A stretch of DNA of 40,545 bases from Brenneria salicis ATCC 15712 = DSM 30166 (lineage in GTDB: Bacteria; Pseudomonadota; Gammaproteobacteria; Enterobacterales; Enterobacteriaceae), in the NCBI RefSeq assembly GCF_003315515.1, contig NZ_QNRY01000035.1:1-40545 (forward strand), read 5' to 3'. Of this stretch, positions 19,326-27,059 are shown piece after piece. A model generated the notes under the pieces. It saw nothing but the letters and a program-made list of their open reading frames with translations, was not told the origin of the DNA and made no database searches. Position 1 is the first letter of the stretch. The number at the start of each line of letters is the position of its first letter. Both the position numbers and the translations under genes were made by a program.

Positions 19326-20719
19326 CGCAATTTATCTCCCAATAAAAACTCCATTACCGTATCCAGTCGAATGTGGGGCAACGAGGTGTCCACCGTCATT
19401 TCGCGTGGCCTAAACTCATCAAAATGAAATCCCTGTTGCTGCCAGAATGCGGCGCCCGGCAACCGGGGCGGCACTTCCCCCGGATAGACCGTCAGCGGCT
19501 GACCATCACTCAGACGGTTACCCTTCAACGCCGGAATTTTTTGTCCCTGATGGTCAACAATGCCGCTTTGGGTGGACTGAATCGACGCGATACCCGCACA
19601 ATCCATGCTGATCCCTTCAAACGTGGCATTCTGCCAGGCTTCCTGCACCAGTTGCTGCAACAGGGAAACCAGATTGGCATGTTGATCGGCGGTAATGTGA
19701 TCGGATTTACTGGCGGCGAACATCAGTTTATCGATACATGGCGAGAACAGGCGCCGGAATAATGTGCGCTTACCGTAGTGAAAGCTTTGCATCAGTTGGG
19801 TCAACGCCAGCCGCATATCGTTAAAAGCATGCAGTCCGCTGTTCAGCGGTTGCAGGCAATCCACCAGTACAATTTGGCGATCAAAACGGATAAAGTGATG
19901 TTTATAAAAGCCTTTCACCACCGACTGACAATAATAATCGAAGCGTTGGCGCAGCATCCCGATATTGGTTTTGGCATCGGCCTGCACCAGTTTGGCTTCG
20001 CCCCATTTATCAACTTGCGGCCACGGGAAAAACTGCAACACCGGCGCGCCGGCCAGATCGCCCGGCAGCACAAAGCGCCCCGGCTGAATGAAATGCAGCC
20101 CTTCCTGTTTACAACGTATCAGATAATCGGTGTAGGCCTGTGCAATGGCCGCAAATTGATTTTCATCGGCTGGCGCCAGCGGGTCGAGCGTCTCACACAA
20201 CGACAGCCAGGGCCTGGCCCATTCGGTGCGATCGCCTTGCAGCAACCCGGCCATCTGGCGTGACCAACTGAGATAGGTTTGTTCCAGCAACGGCAAATCC
20301 AGTAGCCATTCCCCCGGATAATCCACAATTTCCAGATACAGCGTCGAGGTATCCTTGAAATGCCGCAACAACGAATCATTAGAACGATAACGCAGTGCCA
20401 GACGAATCTCACTGACGCCGCGCGTAGGCCGGGGCCAGTCTGGTGGCGAGCCATAAAGCGCCGCCATGCCCTCATCATACGCAAAACGAGGAACGCCAAG
20501 ATCACGCTGCGGCACACGTTTGGCGCCCAGCAACCGGCCTTCGCGCACGGCGGAAAACAGGGGCAGATGCGCCCCGCTGTGGACATTCAGCAGTTGATTG
20601 ACAAAGGCGGTAATAAAGGCGGTTTTACCACTGCGGCTCAACCCGGTAACGGCCAGCCGCAGATGACGATCAACACTGCGATTAACCAGTGAGTTTAATT
20701 CGTTTTGTAATCGCTTCAT
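19322..20719 (-). CDS. ycjX: YcjX, P-loop NTPase of the Psp regulon
   Basis: 465 residues, identical in length to E. coli YcjX. The P-loop GLSRSGKT is at about 26-33, followed by [13 protein letters not shown] (switch region) and [12 protein letters not shown] further on. It is a GTPase-like protein of the DUF463 family. The frame continues 32 codons upstream, but ATG 20719 fits the family start [20 protein letters not shown] and has AAAGGAG upstream, at a rather long 14-nt spacing. Overlaps ycjF by 4 nt. Confidence 0.94.
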   Translation of the reverse strand: MKRLQNELNSLVNRSVDRHLRLAVTGLSRSGKTAFITAFVNQLLNVHSGAHLPLFSAVREGRLLGAKRVPQRDLGVPRFAYDEGMAALYGSPPDWPRPTRGVSEIRLALRYRSNDSLLRHFKDTSTLYLEIVDYPGEWLLDLPLLEQTYLSWSRQMAGLLQGDRTEWARPWLSLCETLDPLAPADENQFAAIAQAYTDYLIRCKQEGLHFIQPGRFVLPGDLAGAPVLQFFPWPQVDKWGEAKLVQADAKTNIGMLRQRFDYYCQSVVKGFYKHHFIRFDRQIVLVDCLQPLNSGLHAFNDMRLALTQLMQSFHYGKRTLFRRLFSPCIDKLMFAASKSDHITADQHANLVSLLQQLVQEAWQNATFEGISMDCAGIASIQSTQSGIVDHQGQKIPALKGNRLSDGQPLTVYPGEVPPRLPGAAFWQQQGFHFDEFRPREMTVDTSLPHIRLDTVMEFLLGDKLR

Positions 20720-21081
20720 TGGATTAACCAAGGCTCCTTTTAGCGTAACGGCTTGCTGCACGGCGTCTTCCTGCCGATCATGGCTGAATTTACCGAACGT
20801 ATAAATGTATTGCATGTAAATGCTTCACCGTGCAATGAACCGTCCGCCACTCAGACCGCTTAATTGATAATGAAGCATCTTATTACTCATCAGTGAAATA
20901 AATGATGTGGTTTTACAGGAAATAATGACGACGCACAAATTCGCTACTTGATGCAAATCTAGTACAGAATCATCCAGATAAAAGTAAAGCGGCGCGATTT
21001 TGTTATTGACGGCGTCTCTGTTACCGGACTCTCCGGCAACAAGATGACCGGATAACAGCAACGCCGTGGATATGATGATGT
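20720..21081. other. intergenic region between pspC and ycjX; no pspD
   Basis: A 362-bp gap. In E. coli pspD and pspE follow pspC; here no frame resembles PspD. The only sizeable minus-strand frame (20825-21061) lacks an ATG start with a ribosome-binding site and looks like chance. The gap is long enough for an independent ycjXF promoter, but I see no convincing sigma-54 element and no terminator with a T-run. Confidence 0.55.
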
Positions 21082-21447
21082 TTACAGTTGACGAAAACGG
21101 CTCTGTACGCCAAATGTCTCTGAGGTGACATAGCGCTCGATATTGCGCAGTCGCTGTTCACTGGCCATCAGGGTCGCGTCGGCGTCGTTCAGTAATTGCC
21201 CTGGCGCGCGAAACGAAACATCTTGTTCTCGGTAGCTCGCCGCCGGCGCGGGATCGAGTACGAAACTGAGCGCAAAATAAGCGACGATGGTGAAAAAGAA
21301 CAGGCCGAAAATCGTCGATAACACCACAATGGCCCGCACCAGTTTCACCGGTACGTCAAAGTAGCGGGCCAGTCCAGCGCAGACGCCTTTGAACATGCCT
21401 TCTTCCGGAACGCGATATAATGTTTTACCTGACCATGTTTTCTTCAT
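21082..21447 (-). CDS. pspC: envelope stress response membrane protein PspC
   Basis: 121 residues (E. coli 119). The PspC domain starts about residue 11 (LYRVPEEGMFKGVCAGLARYFDVPVKLVR), has a long hydrophobic segment at about 37-65, and ends in the conserved C-terminus SRFRQL. With PspB it senses inner-membrane stress and releases PspF from PspA. I chose the ATG at 21447, which overlaps the pspB stop as TAATG and gives the same distance to the domain as in E. coli. A start 5 codons earlier (21462, overlapping pspB by 16 nt) is possible. GGAG of the ribosome-binding site lies inside pspB. Confidence 0.93.
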   Translation of the reverse strand: MKKTWSGKTLYRVPEEGMFKGVCAGLARYFDVPVKLVRAIVVLSTIFGLFFFTIVAYFALSFVLDPAPAASYREQDVSFRAPGQLLNDADATLMASEQRLRNIERYVTSETFGVQSRFRQL

Positions 21448-21674
21448 TATGATTTTCTCCATTCCGGGTGTTCTGCATCCAGAATTTCTTCCAGTGTCTG
21501 AATCCGCTCGCGCATGCGGCGGGCGTCTTCCGTTAATTGCGTCAGACGCTGCATATCGCTTTGTCCTAATTGAGCATTGTTTTGCTTACGCTGACTGTAA
21601 TGTAGCCAAAGCCATATCGGTGCCACAAACAGCATGAAAATGGTCAGCGGTATGGCAAGAAACAAAGCACTCAT
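21447..21674 (-). CDS. pspB: envelope stress response membrane protein PspB
   Basis: 75 residues (E. coli 74). One N-terminal membrane segment (FLAIPLTIFMLFVAPIWLWL) is followed by a charged amphipathic coiled region (LTEDARRMRERIQTLEEILD). It is the partner of PspC in stress sensing at the inner membrane. It lies 71 bp after pspA and is coupled to pspC. Confidence 0.94.
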   Translation of the reverse strand: MSALFLAIPLTIFMLFVAPIWLWLHYSQRKQNNAQLGQSDMQRLTQLTEDARRMRERIQTLEEILDAEHPEWRKS

Positions 21675-21712
21675 CGTGTCTCCTTAATCATTATGTTCGC
21701 CGGTTTTGCTAA

Positions 21713-21738
21713 GGCTATCGCCAACCCTGACGATAGCC
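21713..21738. repeat. hairpin between pspA and pspB
   Basis: GGCTATCG (21713-21720) pairs with CGATAGCC (21731-21738) around a 10-nt loop, just after the pspA stop. No T-run follows in the direction of transcription, so it may stabilise the abundant pspA message or cause partial termination, which would help make PspA more plentiful than PspB and PspC. Confidence 0.45.
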
Positions 21739-21745
21739 GGCCCGG

Positions 21746-22411
21746 TTATTCTGCTGATTTAACTTTAGCTTTAAGCGCGGCCAATTGCGCACTGATTTCG
21801 TCATCCGCTTTCAACTCGGAGAACTGCTGATCCAGCGATTTGTGTTTGCCCAGCCCGATACTTTCCGCTTCGGCTTCCATCGTATCAATCCGACGTTCGA
21901 ACTGCTCAAAGCGCGCCATCGCTTCATCCAGCTTGCCGCTGTCCAGTTGACGACGCACATCACGCGAGGAAGAAGCAGCCTGATGGCGCAGCGTTAACGC
22001 CTGCTGACGCGCACGGGTTTCCGTCAGTTTGTTTTCCAACTCGGCGATTTCTCGTTTCATGCGCTCCAGCGTTTCATCAACACTTTCCGCTTCATGTTGC
22101 AATGTCACGATTAAATCGGTCAGTTTCTGTTTCTCAATCAGCGCGGCACGCGCCAGATCGTCTTTGTCTTTTCTCAGCGCCAACTCAGCCTTTTCTTGCC
22201 ACTGCGCCTGCTGAGACAACGCCTGTTCAATACGGCGGGCAATCTGTTTCTTTTCTGCCAGCGCCCGTGCGGAGGTAGACCGAACCTCAACCAATGTATC
22301 TTCCATTTCCTGGATCATCAGCCGGACCAACTTCTGCGGATCTTCCGCTTTATCCAGCAATGAATTGATATTGGCGTTCACGATGTCGGCAAAACGAGAA
22401 AAAATACCCAT
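21746..22411 (-). CDS. pspA: phage shock protein PspA
   Basis: 221 residues (E. coli 222), PspA/IM30 family. It is almost entirely helical coiled coil after the membrane-binding amphipathic N-terminus [20 protein letters not shown]. PspA has two roles: it inhibits PspF in unstressed cells and, when released, oligomerises on the inner membrane and helps maintain the proton-motive force. The start at ATG 22411 follows GAGG; the open frame extends further upstream only as non-coding leader across the promoter. First gene of pspABC. Confidence 0.96.
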   Translation of the reverse strand: MGIFSRFADIVNANINSLLDKAEDPQKLVRLMIQEMEDTLVEVRSTSARALAEKKQIARRIEQALSQQAQWQEKAELALRKDKDDLARAALIEKQKLTDLIVTLQHEAESVDETLERMKREIAELENKLTETRARQQALTLRHQAASSSRDVRRQLDSGKLDEAMARFEQFERRIDTMEAEAESIGLGKHKSLDQQFSELKADDEISAQLAALKAKVKSAE

Positions 22412-22497
22412 AATCAAATCCTCTTCATGATTTCCAGCGCTGATTACGCCTGATTTATGATCGCGACCGGTCATCAGCCGATTGCAGGATTGATATA

Positions 22498-22513
22498 TCA
22501 ATAAGCATGCCAA
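22498..22513 (-). promoter_or_regulatory. sigma-54 promoter of pspABC
   Basis: Minus strand TTGGCATGCTTATTGA fits the -24/-12 consensus (TGGCAC-N5-TTGCA) with the essential GG and a TTG-A -12 element. It lies about 87 bp before the pspA start and downstream of likely PspF sites, as in E. coli. Confidence 0.87.
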
Positions 22514-22557
22514 CTTTTAATTATCGATAACTTATTGAAAACTAAAGGACTAAGAAT

Positions 22558-22593
22558 TTTGACTATTTTTCATTACCCGCTAAATTAGTCAAA
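22558..22593. promoter_or_regulatory. inverted TAGTCAAA elements, likely PspF binding sites
   Basis: TTTGACTA (22558-22565) and TAGTCAAA (22586-22593) form a perfect 8-bp inverted pair with centres 28 bp apart, between pspA and pspF and upstream of the sigma-54 promoter. This is where PspF upstream activating sequences lie in E. coli and where PspF autorepresses. The assignment to PspF is inferred from position. Confidence 0.55.
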
Positions 22594-22631
22594 TACGCTA
22601 ACTGTTAGTAAAAACCACAGGGTACAAAGCA

Positions 22632-23624
22632 ATGGCGCATGAAAAAGAGAACTTACTGGGGGAAGCCAACAGCTTTCTTGAAGTGCTGGAACAGGTTTCA
22701 CAACTGGCGCAACTCGCTAAACCCGTTCTGTTAATCGGCGAGCGCGGCACCGGTAAGGAATTGATCGCCTGCCGTTTGCACTATTTGTCTCCCCGTTGGC
22801 AAGGGCCTTTTATTTCGCTGAATTGCGCGGCCTTAAATGAAAACTTGCTGGATTCCGAACTGTTCGGTCACGAAGCAGGCGCGTTTACCGGGGCGCAAAA
22901 GCGTCATCTGGGTCGCTTCGAGCGCGCTGATGGCGGTACGCTGTTTCTGGATGAATTGGCGACCGCGCCAATGCTGGTGCAGGAAAAGTTACTGCGGGTG
23001 ATCGAATATGGCGTGCTGGAACGCGTCGGCGGCGGACAGGCGTTACAGGTCGATGTGCGGCTGGTGTGCGCCACCAACGATGACCTGCCCGCGTTGGCCG
23101 CCAGCGGAAAATTCCGCGCCGACCTGTTGGATCGGCTGGCGTTTGATGTGGTTCAGTTGCCGCCGCTACGTGAGCGTCAACAAGATATCATGTTGCTGGC
23201 GGAACATTTTGCGATTCAGATGTGCCGCGAACTGCGGTTACCGCTCTTCCCCGGTTTCACGTCGCACGCCCGCGAAACGCTGCTGAACTATGGCTGGCCA
23301 GGTAATATCCGGGAACTGAAAAATGTCGTCGAACGCTCGGTTTATCGTCATGGCGGCAGCGATACCATGCTGGATACCATTATTCTCAACCCGTTTCAGA
23401 AATCCGAAGCAATTAACCCGATTCCGCCGGTTGGCCTTGCGGATGAATTACCTGATTTGCCGTCGGATATGAAGCAATGGCAACTATCTCAGGAACGCGC
23501 GCTTATCGAACGGGCGTTGGATCAGGCGCGTTTCAATCAGCGTAAGGCGGCGGAATTGCTGGGGCTAACCTATCACCAGCTACGCGGGCTGTTAAAAAAG
23601 CATGCTATCGCCGTTAATGAATAG
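22632..23624 (+). CDS. pspF: PspF, sigma-54-dependent activator of the psp operon
   Basis: 330 residues (E. coli PspF about 325). It has no N-terminal receiver domain: the AAA+ domain starts at once with Walker A GERGTGKE (36-43), the sigma-54 contact loop GAFTGA at 83-88 and GTLFLDEL as Walker B. A C-terminal Fis-like helix-turn-helix follows (NQRKAAELLGLTYHQLRGLL). PspA binds and inhibits this AAA+ domain directly. Divergent from pspABC. Confidence 0.96.
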   Translation: MAHEKENLLGEANSFLEVLEQVSQLAQLAKPVLLIGERGTGKELIACRLHYLSPRWQGPFISLNCAALNENLLDSELFGHEAGAFTGAQKRHLGRFERADGGTLFLDELATAPMLVQEKLLRVIEYGVLERVGGGQALQVDVRLVCATNDDLPALAASGKFRADLLDRLAFDVVQLPPLRERQQDIMLLAEHFAIQMCRELRLPLFPGFTSHARETLLNYGWPGNIRELKNVVERSVYRHGGSDTMLDTIILNPFQKSEAINPIPPVGLADELPDLPSDMKQWQLSQERALIERALDQARFNQRKAAELLGLTYHQLRGLLKKHAIAVNE

Positions 23625-23704
23625 TTTCACCCTCCCCGATGAACGAGGAGGGTTGAGGGGGGAAAACCAGCAGGCGCGCATCCGCCGCTGGCTTTTACCT
23701 GTAA

Positions 23705-25267
23705 TTAAGGCTCAACTCCCCATACCAGTTGCCCTTTATCATAGGCCGTCATGCGATCCCAGTCGGTAAAGACAGCGTTTGTGCCATTGTAGGAATAGTC
23801 GTTGGTTTCATCGTAATTACTCCAGTCCATAGGATGAATCCGTACCTGCACGTCGCCGCTCTCGCCGCCAGCAGGGATAGAGCCCGCCTCATTTTTGAAA
23901 GAGAGGACGACATAGCGGTTCGCTTTGTCCGTGCCGGTCAGCGGCTCAGCGCGGGCAACGACATTACTGGCGCCAATCATCGCCCAGTCGATGAACACCT
24001 GGGTATCCGACCGGCCGTCATCGTTGAAGTAGTAGCGGACTTTCACATCACTGAGCTTAACCTCGCTATTGCCGGTGTTTTTAAGATTAAACACCAGTTG
24101 CATGGCATTATTGTCAGGGTTGGTGTCGATAGTGCGATGTTGCAGCACGATTGTTCCCGTTCCAGTGTCGGGATTTTCCGGCGTCGGGGTCGGCGCCGGA
24201 GTTGGTTCAGGCGTCGGGGTCGGCGCCGGAGTTGTTTCAGGCGTCGGCGTAGGCGTGGTTATCGGTGCGCCCACACGGATCTGCTCTCTGACAAACCGGC
24301 CTGATGTCGACAGCGCCTGCTCTGTCCAGCCGCCGCTGGTGCTGGCGCCAGGCGCCAGCGCAGCGGACGCCTCCGCTTTATCCGTCAAAGACCAGTTAAC
24401 CCAACTGATGCCGCGATTATTCAAAAAATCGATCCAGGTCTCAGACTCCGGCAGGAACGGGCCGCCATTGCCGGACGCGTCACTGGTACCCCATTCGCTG
24501 ACAAAAATCGCCGCCCCCCGGCTTTGCGCGTAATCGATCCGATCACGTAAGGACTGCCCATGCGTGCCAGCATAGAAATGTAGCGCGTACATGGTATTGG
24601 CGTCAGGCAACGGAAAATCCGCCGCATCGTGAATATCCTGACTCCAGGTGCCGGTTCCCACGATAATGATGTTGTCTGGATCTTTGTCGCGGATAGTTTG
24701 CGTGACTTCGAGCGCATAAGGCCGGATTTGCGCATTCCAGGTCACACCGCCGTTGGGTTCATTGGCAATTTCATAGATGATGTTAGGCGAGTTGCCATAA
24801 AGTTCGGCCATTTCGTTGAAGAAAGTTTTTGCCTGCGCTTTATGAGTATTCGGGTTGCCATCCGAAAGAATATGCCAGTCGACGATGATGTACACCCCAA
24901 GACTCTGCGCCGCCGCGACCGCCTCTTTGACCTTATTGATCAGCGAAGGATTGGAAATGTAGCCCCCCTCCTCGGTGTACATTGCCACCCGAAAGACTGA
25001 GATTCCCCAGTCATCGCGCAGCCACTGCATCGTCTCCTTATTGACATAGTTGCCGTACCACTGCAAACCATGCGAACTGATCCCTTTCAGTTGCACCGCC
25101 TTACCGCTACCATCCACCAGCTTGCCGTTGACTATTGATAACTGCCCGTGCCGCTCTACCGGGGTGGCTGCCGCCGCCGATGATGAGAAAATCAACGCGG
25201 CCCCCAATAATACGCCGACAGCGCCTGACGTTAACATTCTTAAGCTCCTTATCCACTTCGTATTCAT
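23705..25267 (-). CDS. celV: secreted GH5 endoglucanase with CBM3 (CelV-like)
   Basis: A plant-cell-wall cellulase of 520 residues. Signal peptide [20 protein letters not shown]... cleaved near [10 protein letters not shown]5 catalytic domain about 35-335 with the acid/base Glu in [10 protein letters not shown] (about 170) and the nucleophile Glu in [10 protein letters not shown] (about 258); a Thr-Pro-rich linker about 337-369; a cellulose-binding CBM3 from about 372 to the end ([11 protein letters not shown], ending GQLVWGVEP). It closely resembles Pectobacterium CelV, which is exported by the type II Out system. An ATG three codons upstream (25273) is possible but sits too close to AAGG. 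It lies between pspF and RyhB as an insertion relative to E. coli. Confidence 0.93.
   Translation of the reverse strand: MNTKWIRSLRMLTSGAVGVLLGAALIFSSSAAAATPVERHGQLSIVNGKLVDGSGKAVQLKGISSHGLQWYGNYVNKETMQWLRDDWGISVFRVAMYTEEGGYISNPSLINKVKEAVAAAQSLGVYIIVDWHILSDGNPNTHKAQAKTFFNEMAELYGNSPNIIYEIANEPNGGVTWNAQIRPYALEVTQTIRDKDPDNIIIVGTGTWSQDIHDAADFPLPDANTMYALHFYAGTHGQSLRDRIDYAQSRGAAIFVSEWGTSDASGNGGPFLPESETWIDFLNNRGISWVNWSLTDKAEASAALAPGASTSGGWTEQALSTSGRFVREQIRVGAPITTPTPTPETTPAPTPTPEPTPAPTPTPENPDTGTGTIVLQHRTIDTNPDNNAMQLVFNLKNTGNSEVKLSDVKVRYYFNDDGRSDTQVFIDWAMIGASNVVARAEPLTGTDKANRYVVLSFKNEAGSIPAGGESGDVQVRIHPMDWSNYDETNDYSYNGTNAVFTDWDRMTAYDKGQLVWGVEP
24181..24258. repeat. 30-bp tandem repeat encoding the cellulase linker
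   Basis: Two 30-bp units (24181-24210 and 24211-24240) differ at one base; a third, shortened and diverged copy starts at 24241. Each unit encodes a ten-residue Pro/Thr/Glu linker segment (read [10 protein letters not shown] or similar). In-frame gain or loss of units would change the distance between catalytic and binding domains. Confidence 0.9.
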
Positions 25268-25423
25268 CCACATATCCTTATCTCCATTGTGAACACCCAT
25301 CTAATTGGGTTATTGTATAATACTGATGATTTCTGTAGCTGGGAAAAATTTAAGAATAATCTTAAAATACTTGATTTTATTAATTATTTTTTCTGTAAGA
25401 GAATGTGATTCTGATATTTTGTC

Positions 25424-25526
25424 AAAAAAAAGCCAGCACGCAGGCTGGCTAAAATAATACTGGAAGCAATGTGAGCAATGTCGTGCTCTCCTTCAGTGCC
25501 TGCAAAGAAGCAACTGGCGAAGCGCG
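25424..25526 (-). ncRNA. ryhB: RyhB small regulatory RNA
   Basis: The minus strand carries the RyhB core: GCACGACATTGCTCACATTG followed directly by CTTCCAGTATTA (block 25451-25488). It ends with a terminator hairpin AGCCAGC...GCTGGCT and eight T (25424-25450). This block matches my memory of E. coli RyhB essentially exactly, while the 5' part diverges. RyhB is an Hfq-dependent RNA made when iron is scarce; it pairs with and represses messages for iron-using proteins such as SodB and succinate dehydrogenase. The 5' end at about 25525-25529 is inferred from a TATCAT/TATTAT -10. A perfect Fur box overlaps that promoter. The locus differs from E. coli, where ryhB lies by yhhX. Confidence 0.94.
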
Positions 25527-25533
25527 AAAATGA

Positions 25534-25548
25534 TGATAATAATTATCA
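25534..25548 (-). promoter_or_regulatory. Fur box of the ryhB promoter
   Basis: TGATAATAATTATCA is a perfect 7-1-7 Fur inverted repeat (TGATAAT-N-ATTATCA). It overlaps the -10 region of ryhB, so iron-loaded Fur would block transcription and iron starvation would release it. Confidence 0.93.
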
Positions 25549-25664
25549 GTATCATCTGTAAAGCACTTTGTTGAGAATATTTCTCATTCCCATATGAAGT
25601 ATAAGGTTCTTAACGCATGGCTATTGCCCTGCCAACATGATTTTATGATTGTTTTTTAATCGCA

Positions 25665-26555
25665 TTAGACATATTTTTGTAAGAAATTTTCCCAGTGATC
25701 AGCAAGTTGGCTGATATTCTGCAATTCCACCACCGAACTTCCATTATTTCTGACTATCATTTCAAACTGATCGAGCATATCGGCAAAACTCCGTGCGCTA
25801 TCCGCAATGGATAGCGCCTGAACCATTTCTCTTTGAGAGCGATGCGTACCCGCGTTGCGATGCGTACCCGCGTTGAATGCCTCAATATCGGATTGCGCAA
25901 CCTCGGCTCGTTTGCCGTCAGCCAAATCAATACTCAGCGCTAGCTCAGCCTCAGCCAGCCCTTGCAATAAATTATCCCGGCGTTCCACCAGCTTATCGAT
26001 GTAGCTATTGATGACGCCTGATGCCTGGGACCGATATCCCCCGGCAATAAAATTATCGTTAATAAACGTGAGTTTCTCTTTTTTCGCCGCAATATCAAAC
26101 GCCATCGTGGTGTCCGTCATAAGGCTATTAAGCGGGCTGGACAGCGCCTCATGCAACGCAGCGGTTAACCTGGCGGTTGATAATGTCGTCCCTTCTTGCG
26201 TTATCGCAAAAAATGAAGAAAAGTCGAATGCGTCAGCCGCCGTAACCGGATCGCTAAACAGTGGGGAAGCCAGGTTGGGAACGAGATTTAACTGAGCGGC
26301 AATTAATTGATCTCTAAGCTGTTTAACCGCCTCATCCTGTTCTTTAATTTGTTCTTCAGTCAGTGAGCTTAAGGGATTTTGATGATATTTTTCAGCATGC
26401 TCTTTGCTGCGGGCCAGCCCCGCTTCCGAAAGCTGGATCACTTCAAAATGGGCAAGCGAAACATCTGCGTTCAATACATTTAACCTTTGCACCGTGTCTT
26501 CCGTTGTATATGACGATGAAGAAGGGGAAGTATTATAAGAGGTAATACCGTCCAT
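25665..26555 (-). CDS. unrecognised 296-residue protein, possibly secreted or virulence-related
   Basis: I do not recognise a family. The protein starts MDGITSYNTSPSSSSYTTED: a Ser/Thr-rich N-terminus without a Sec signal or membrane segment, a composition often seen in type III secreted proteins, though that is only a hint. The rest is mainly helical and acidic (for example LTEEQIKEQDEAVKQLRDQL), with no cysteine. An exact six-residue duplication (NAGTHR twice) lies near 230-241. ATG 26555 follows GGAG at 9-10 nt; a TTG one codon earlier is less likely. It is single, transcribed leftwards towards ryhB, and the only terminator downstream on its strand is that of RyhB. Confidence 0.7.
   Translation of the reverse strand: MDGITSYNTSPSSSSYTTEDTVQRLNVLNADVSLAHFEVIQLSEAGLARSKEHAEKYHQNPLSSLTEEQIKEQDEAVKQLRDQLIAAQLNLVPNLASPLFSDPVTAADAFDFSSFFAITQEGTTLSTARLTAALHEALSSPLNSLMTDTTMAFDIAAKKEKLTFINDNFIAGGYRSQASGVINSYIDKLVERRDNLLQGLAEAELALSIDLADGKRAEVAQSDIEAFNAGTHRNAGTHRSQREMVQALSIADSARSFADMLDQFEMIVRNNGSSVVELQNISQLADHWENFLQKYV
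25839..25874. repeat. exact 18-bp tandem duplication inside the unknown gene
   Basis: gcgatgcgtacccgcgtt occurs twice head to tail (25839-25856 and 25857-25874), adding six residues in frame. The copies are identical, which suggests a recent slippage event. Confidence 0.95.
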
Positions 26556-27059
26556 CAAGAGTCACTCCATTTTCAGGTACGAGTCTGGATTATTAACAGC
26601 ATGGATATGATTGGTATTTAGGAAAAGATCACCATTGCGGTGAGAAATCGCCATTAACTTGATCTACGACAACAATCCGTCGCAGTAATATGACTTAAGC
26701 GCCCGTACCCATCATCGTTGACGTTGCGGACTGATTAGCGATTCGACTTACTCGCCCACAGGAAACGTAACTACACAGTAACCCAATCCGCTATTTTCGG
26801 CGATATTAATGTGAGCAAACAAAAACAGGCGTATTCAATACAAATATCGAATACGCCCTAAAAGAATTTATAACATCTTCTGCTTTATTAAAATGAGATA
26901 GCCCCGGACGAGGAAAGCGCCCTCGCCGTGAGCTACCATGAAAAACAAGCGTTTTTGGCGTGCAAATGATGGGAAAGTCGCCAGACGCGCATAACACAGT
27001 GGGGAGGATGGCGAGAGTGCGGTACACTCTGTGTATTACGCCTTGACTGAAAAAACCTT
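26556..27059. other. 504-bp intergenic region upstream of sapA with an unclaimed terminator
   Basis: It separates the unknown gene from sapA. No gene with a family match is present. It contains a minus-strand terminator-like hairpin (listed separately); a short inverted repeat AGAGTG-N5-CACTCT at 27014-27030 close to the sapA start; and a GC-rich hairpin-forming part near 26905-26930. A minus-strand frame at 26806-27027 (73 codons) lacks a ribosome-binding site. A 23-codon ATG frame (MVAHGEGAFLVRGYLI) lies within the same minus-strand interval, also without clear signals. Confidence 0.5.
26816..26857 (-). terminator. orphan intrinsic terminator reading leftwards
   Basis: On the minus strand GGCGTATTC and GAATACGCC (26849-26857 and 26828-26836) form a perfect 9-bp stem with a 12-nt loop, followed by CTGTTTTTG. 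No recognised gene ends here: sapA runs the other way and starts 200 bp to the right. It may end an unannotated small transcript arising in 26860-27050. Confidence 0.55.

Noticed and set aside
20825..21061. 78-codon minus-strand frame in the pspC-ycjX gap, considered as PspD
   Set aside because: No similarity to PspD (a basic amphipathic protein), no ATG start with ribosome-binding site, and composition typical of non-coding DNA.
23636..23665. CCCTCC...GGAGGG hairpin after pspF as a terminator
   Set aside because: The stem is short and interrupted, and no T-run follows on either strand.
24181..24258. Short regular repeats, considered as a CRISPR array
   Set aside because: The units are directly adjacent, without spacers, in frame, and encode the Pro-Thr linker of the cellulase.
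26806..27027. 73-codon minus-strand frame upstream of sapA
   Set aside because: It lacks translation signals and runs through the terminator hairpin; the interval is better explained as non-coding RNA or spacer.
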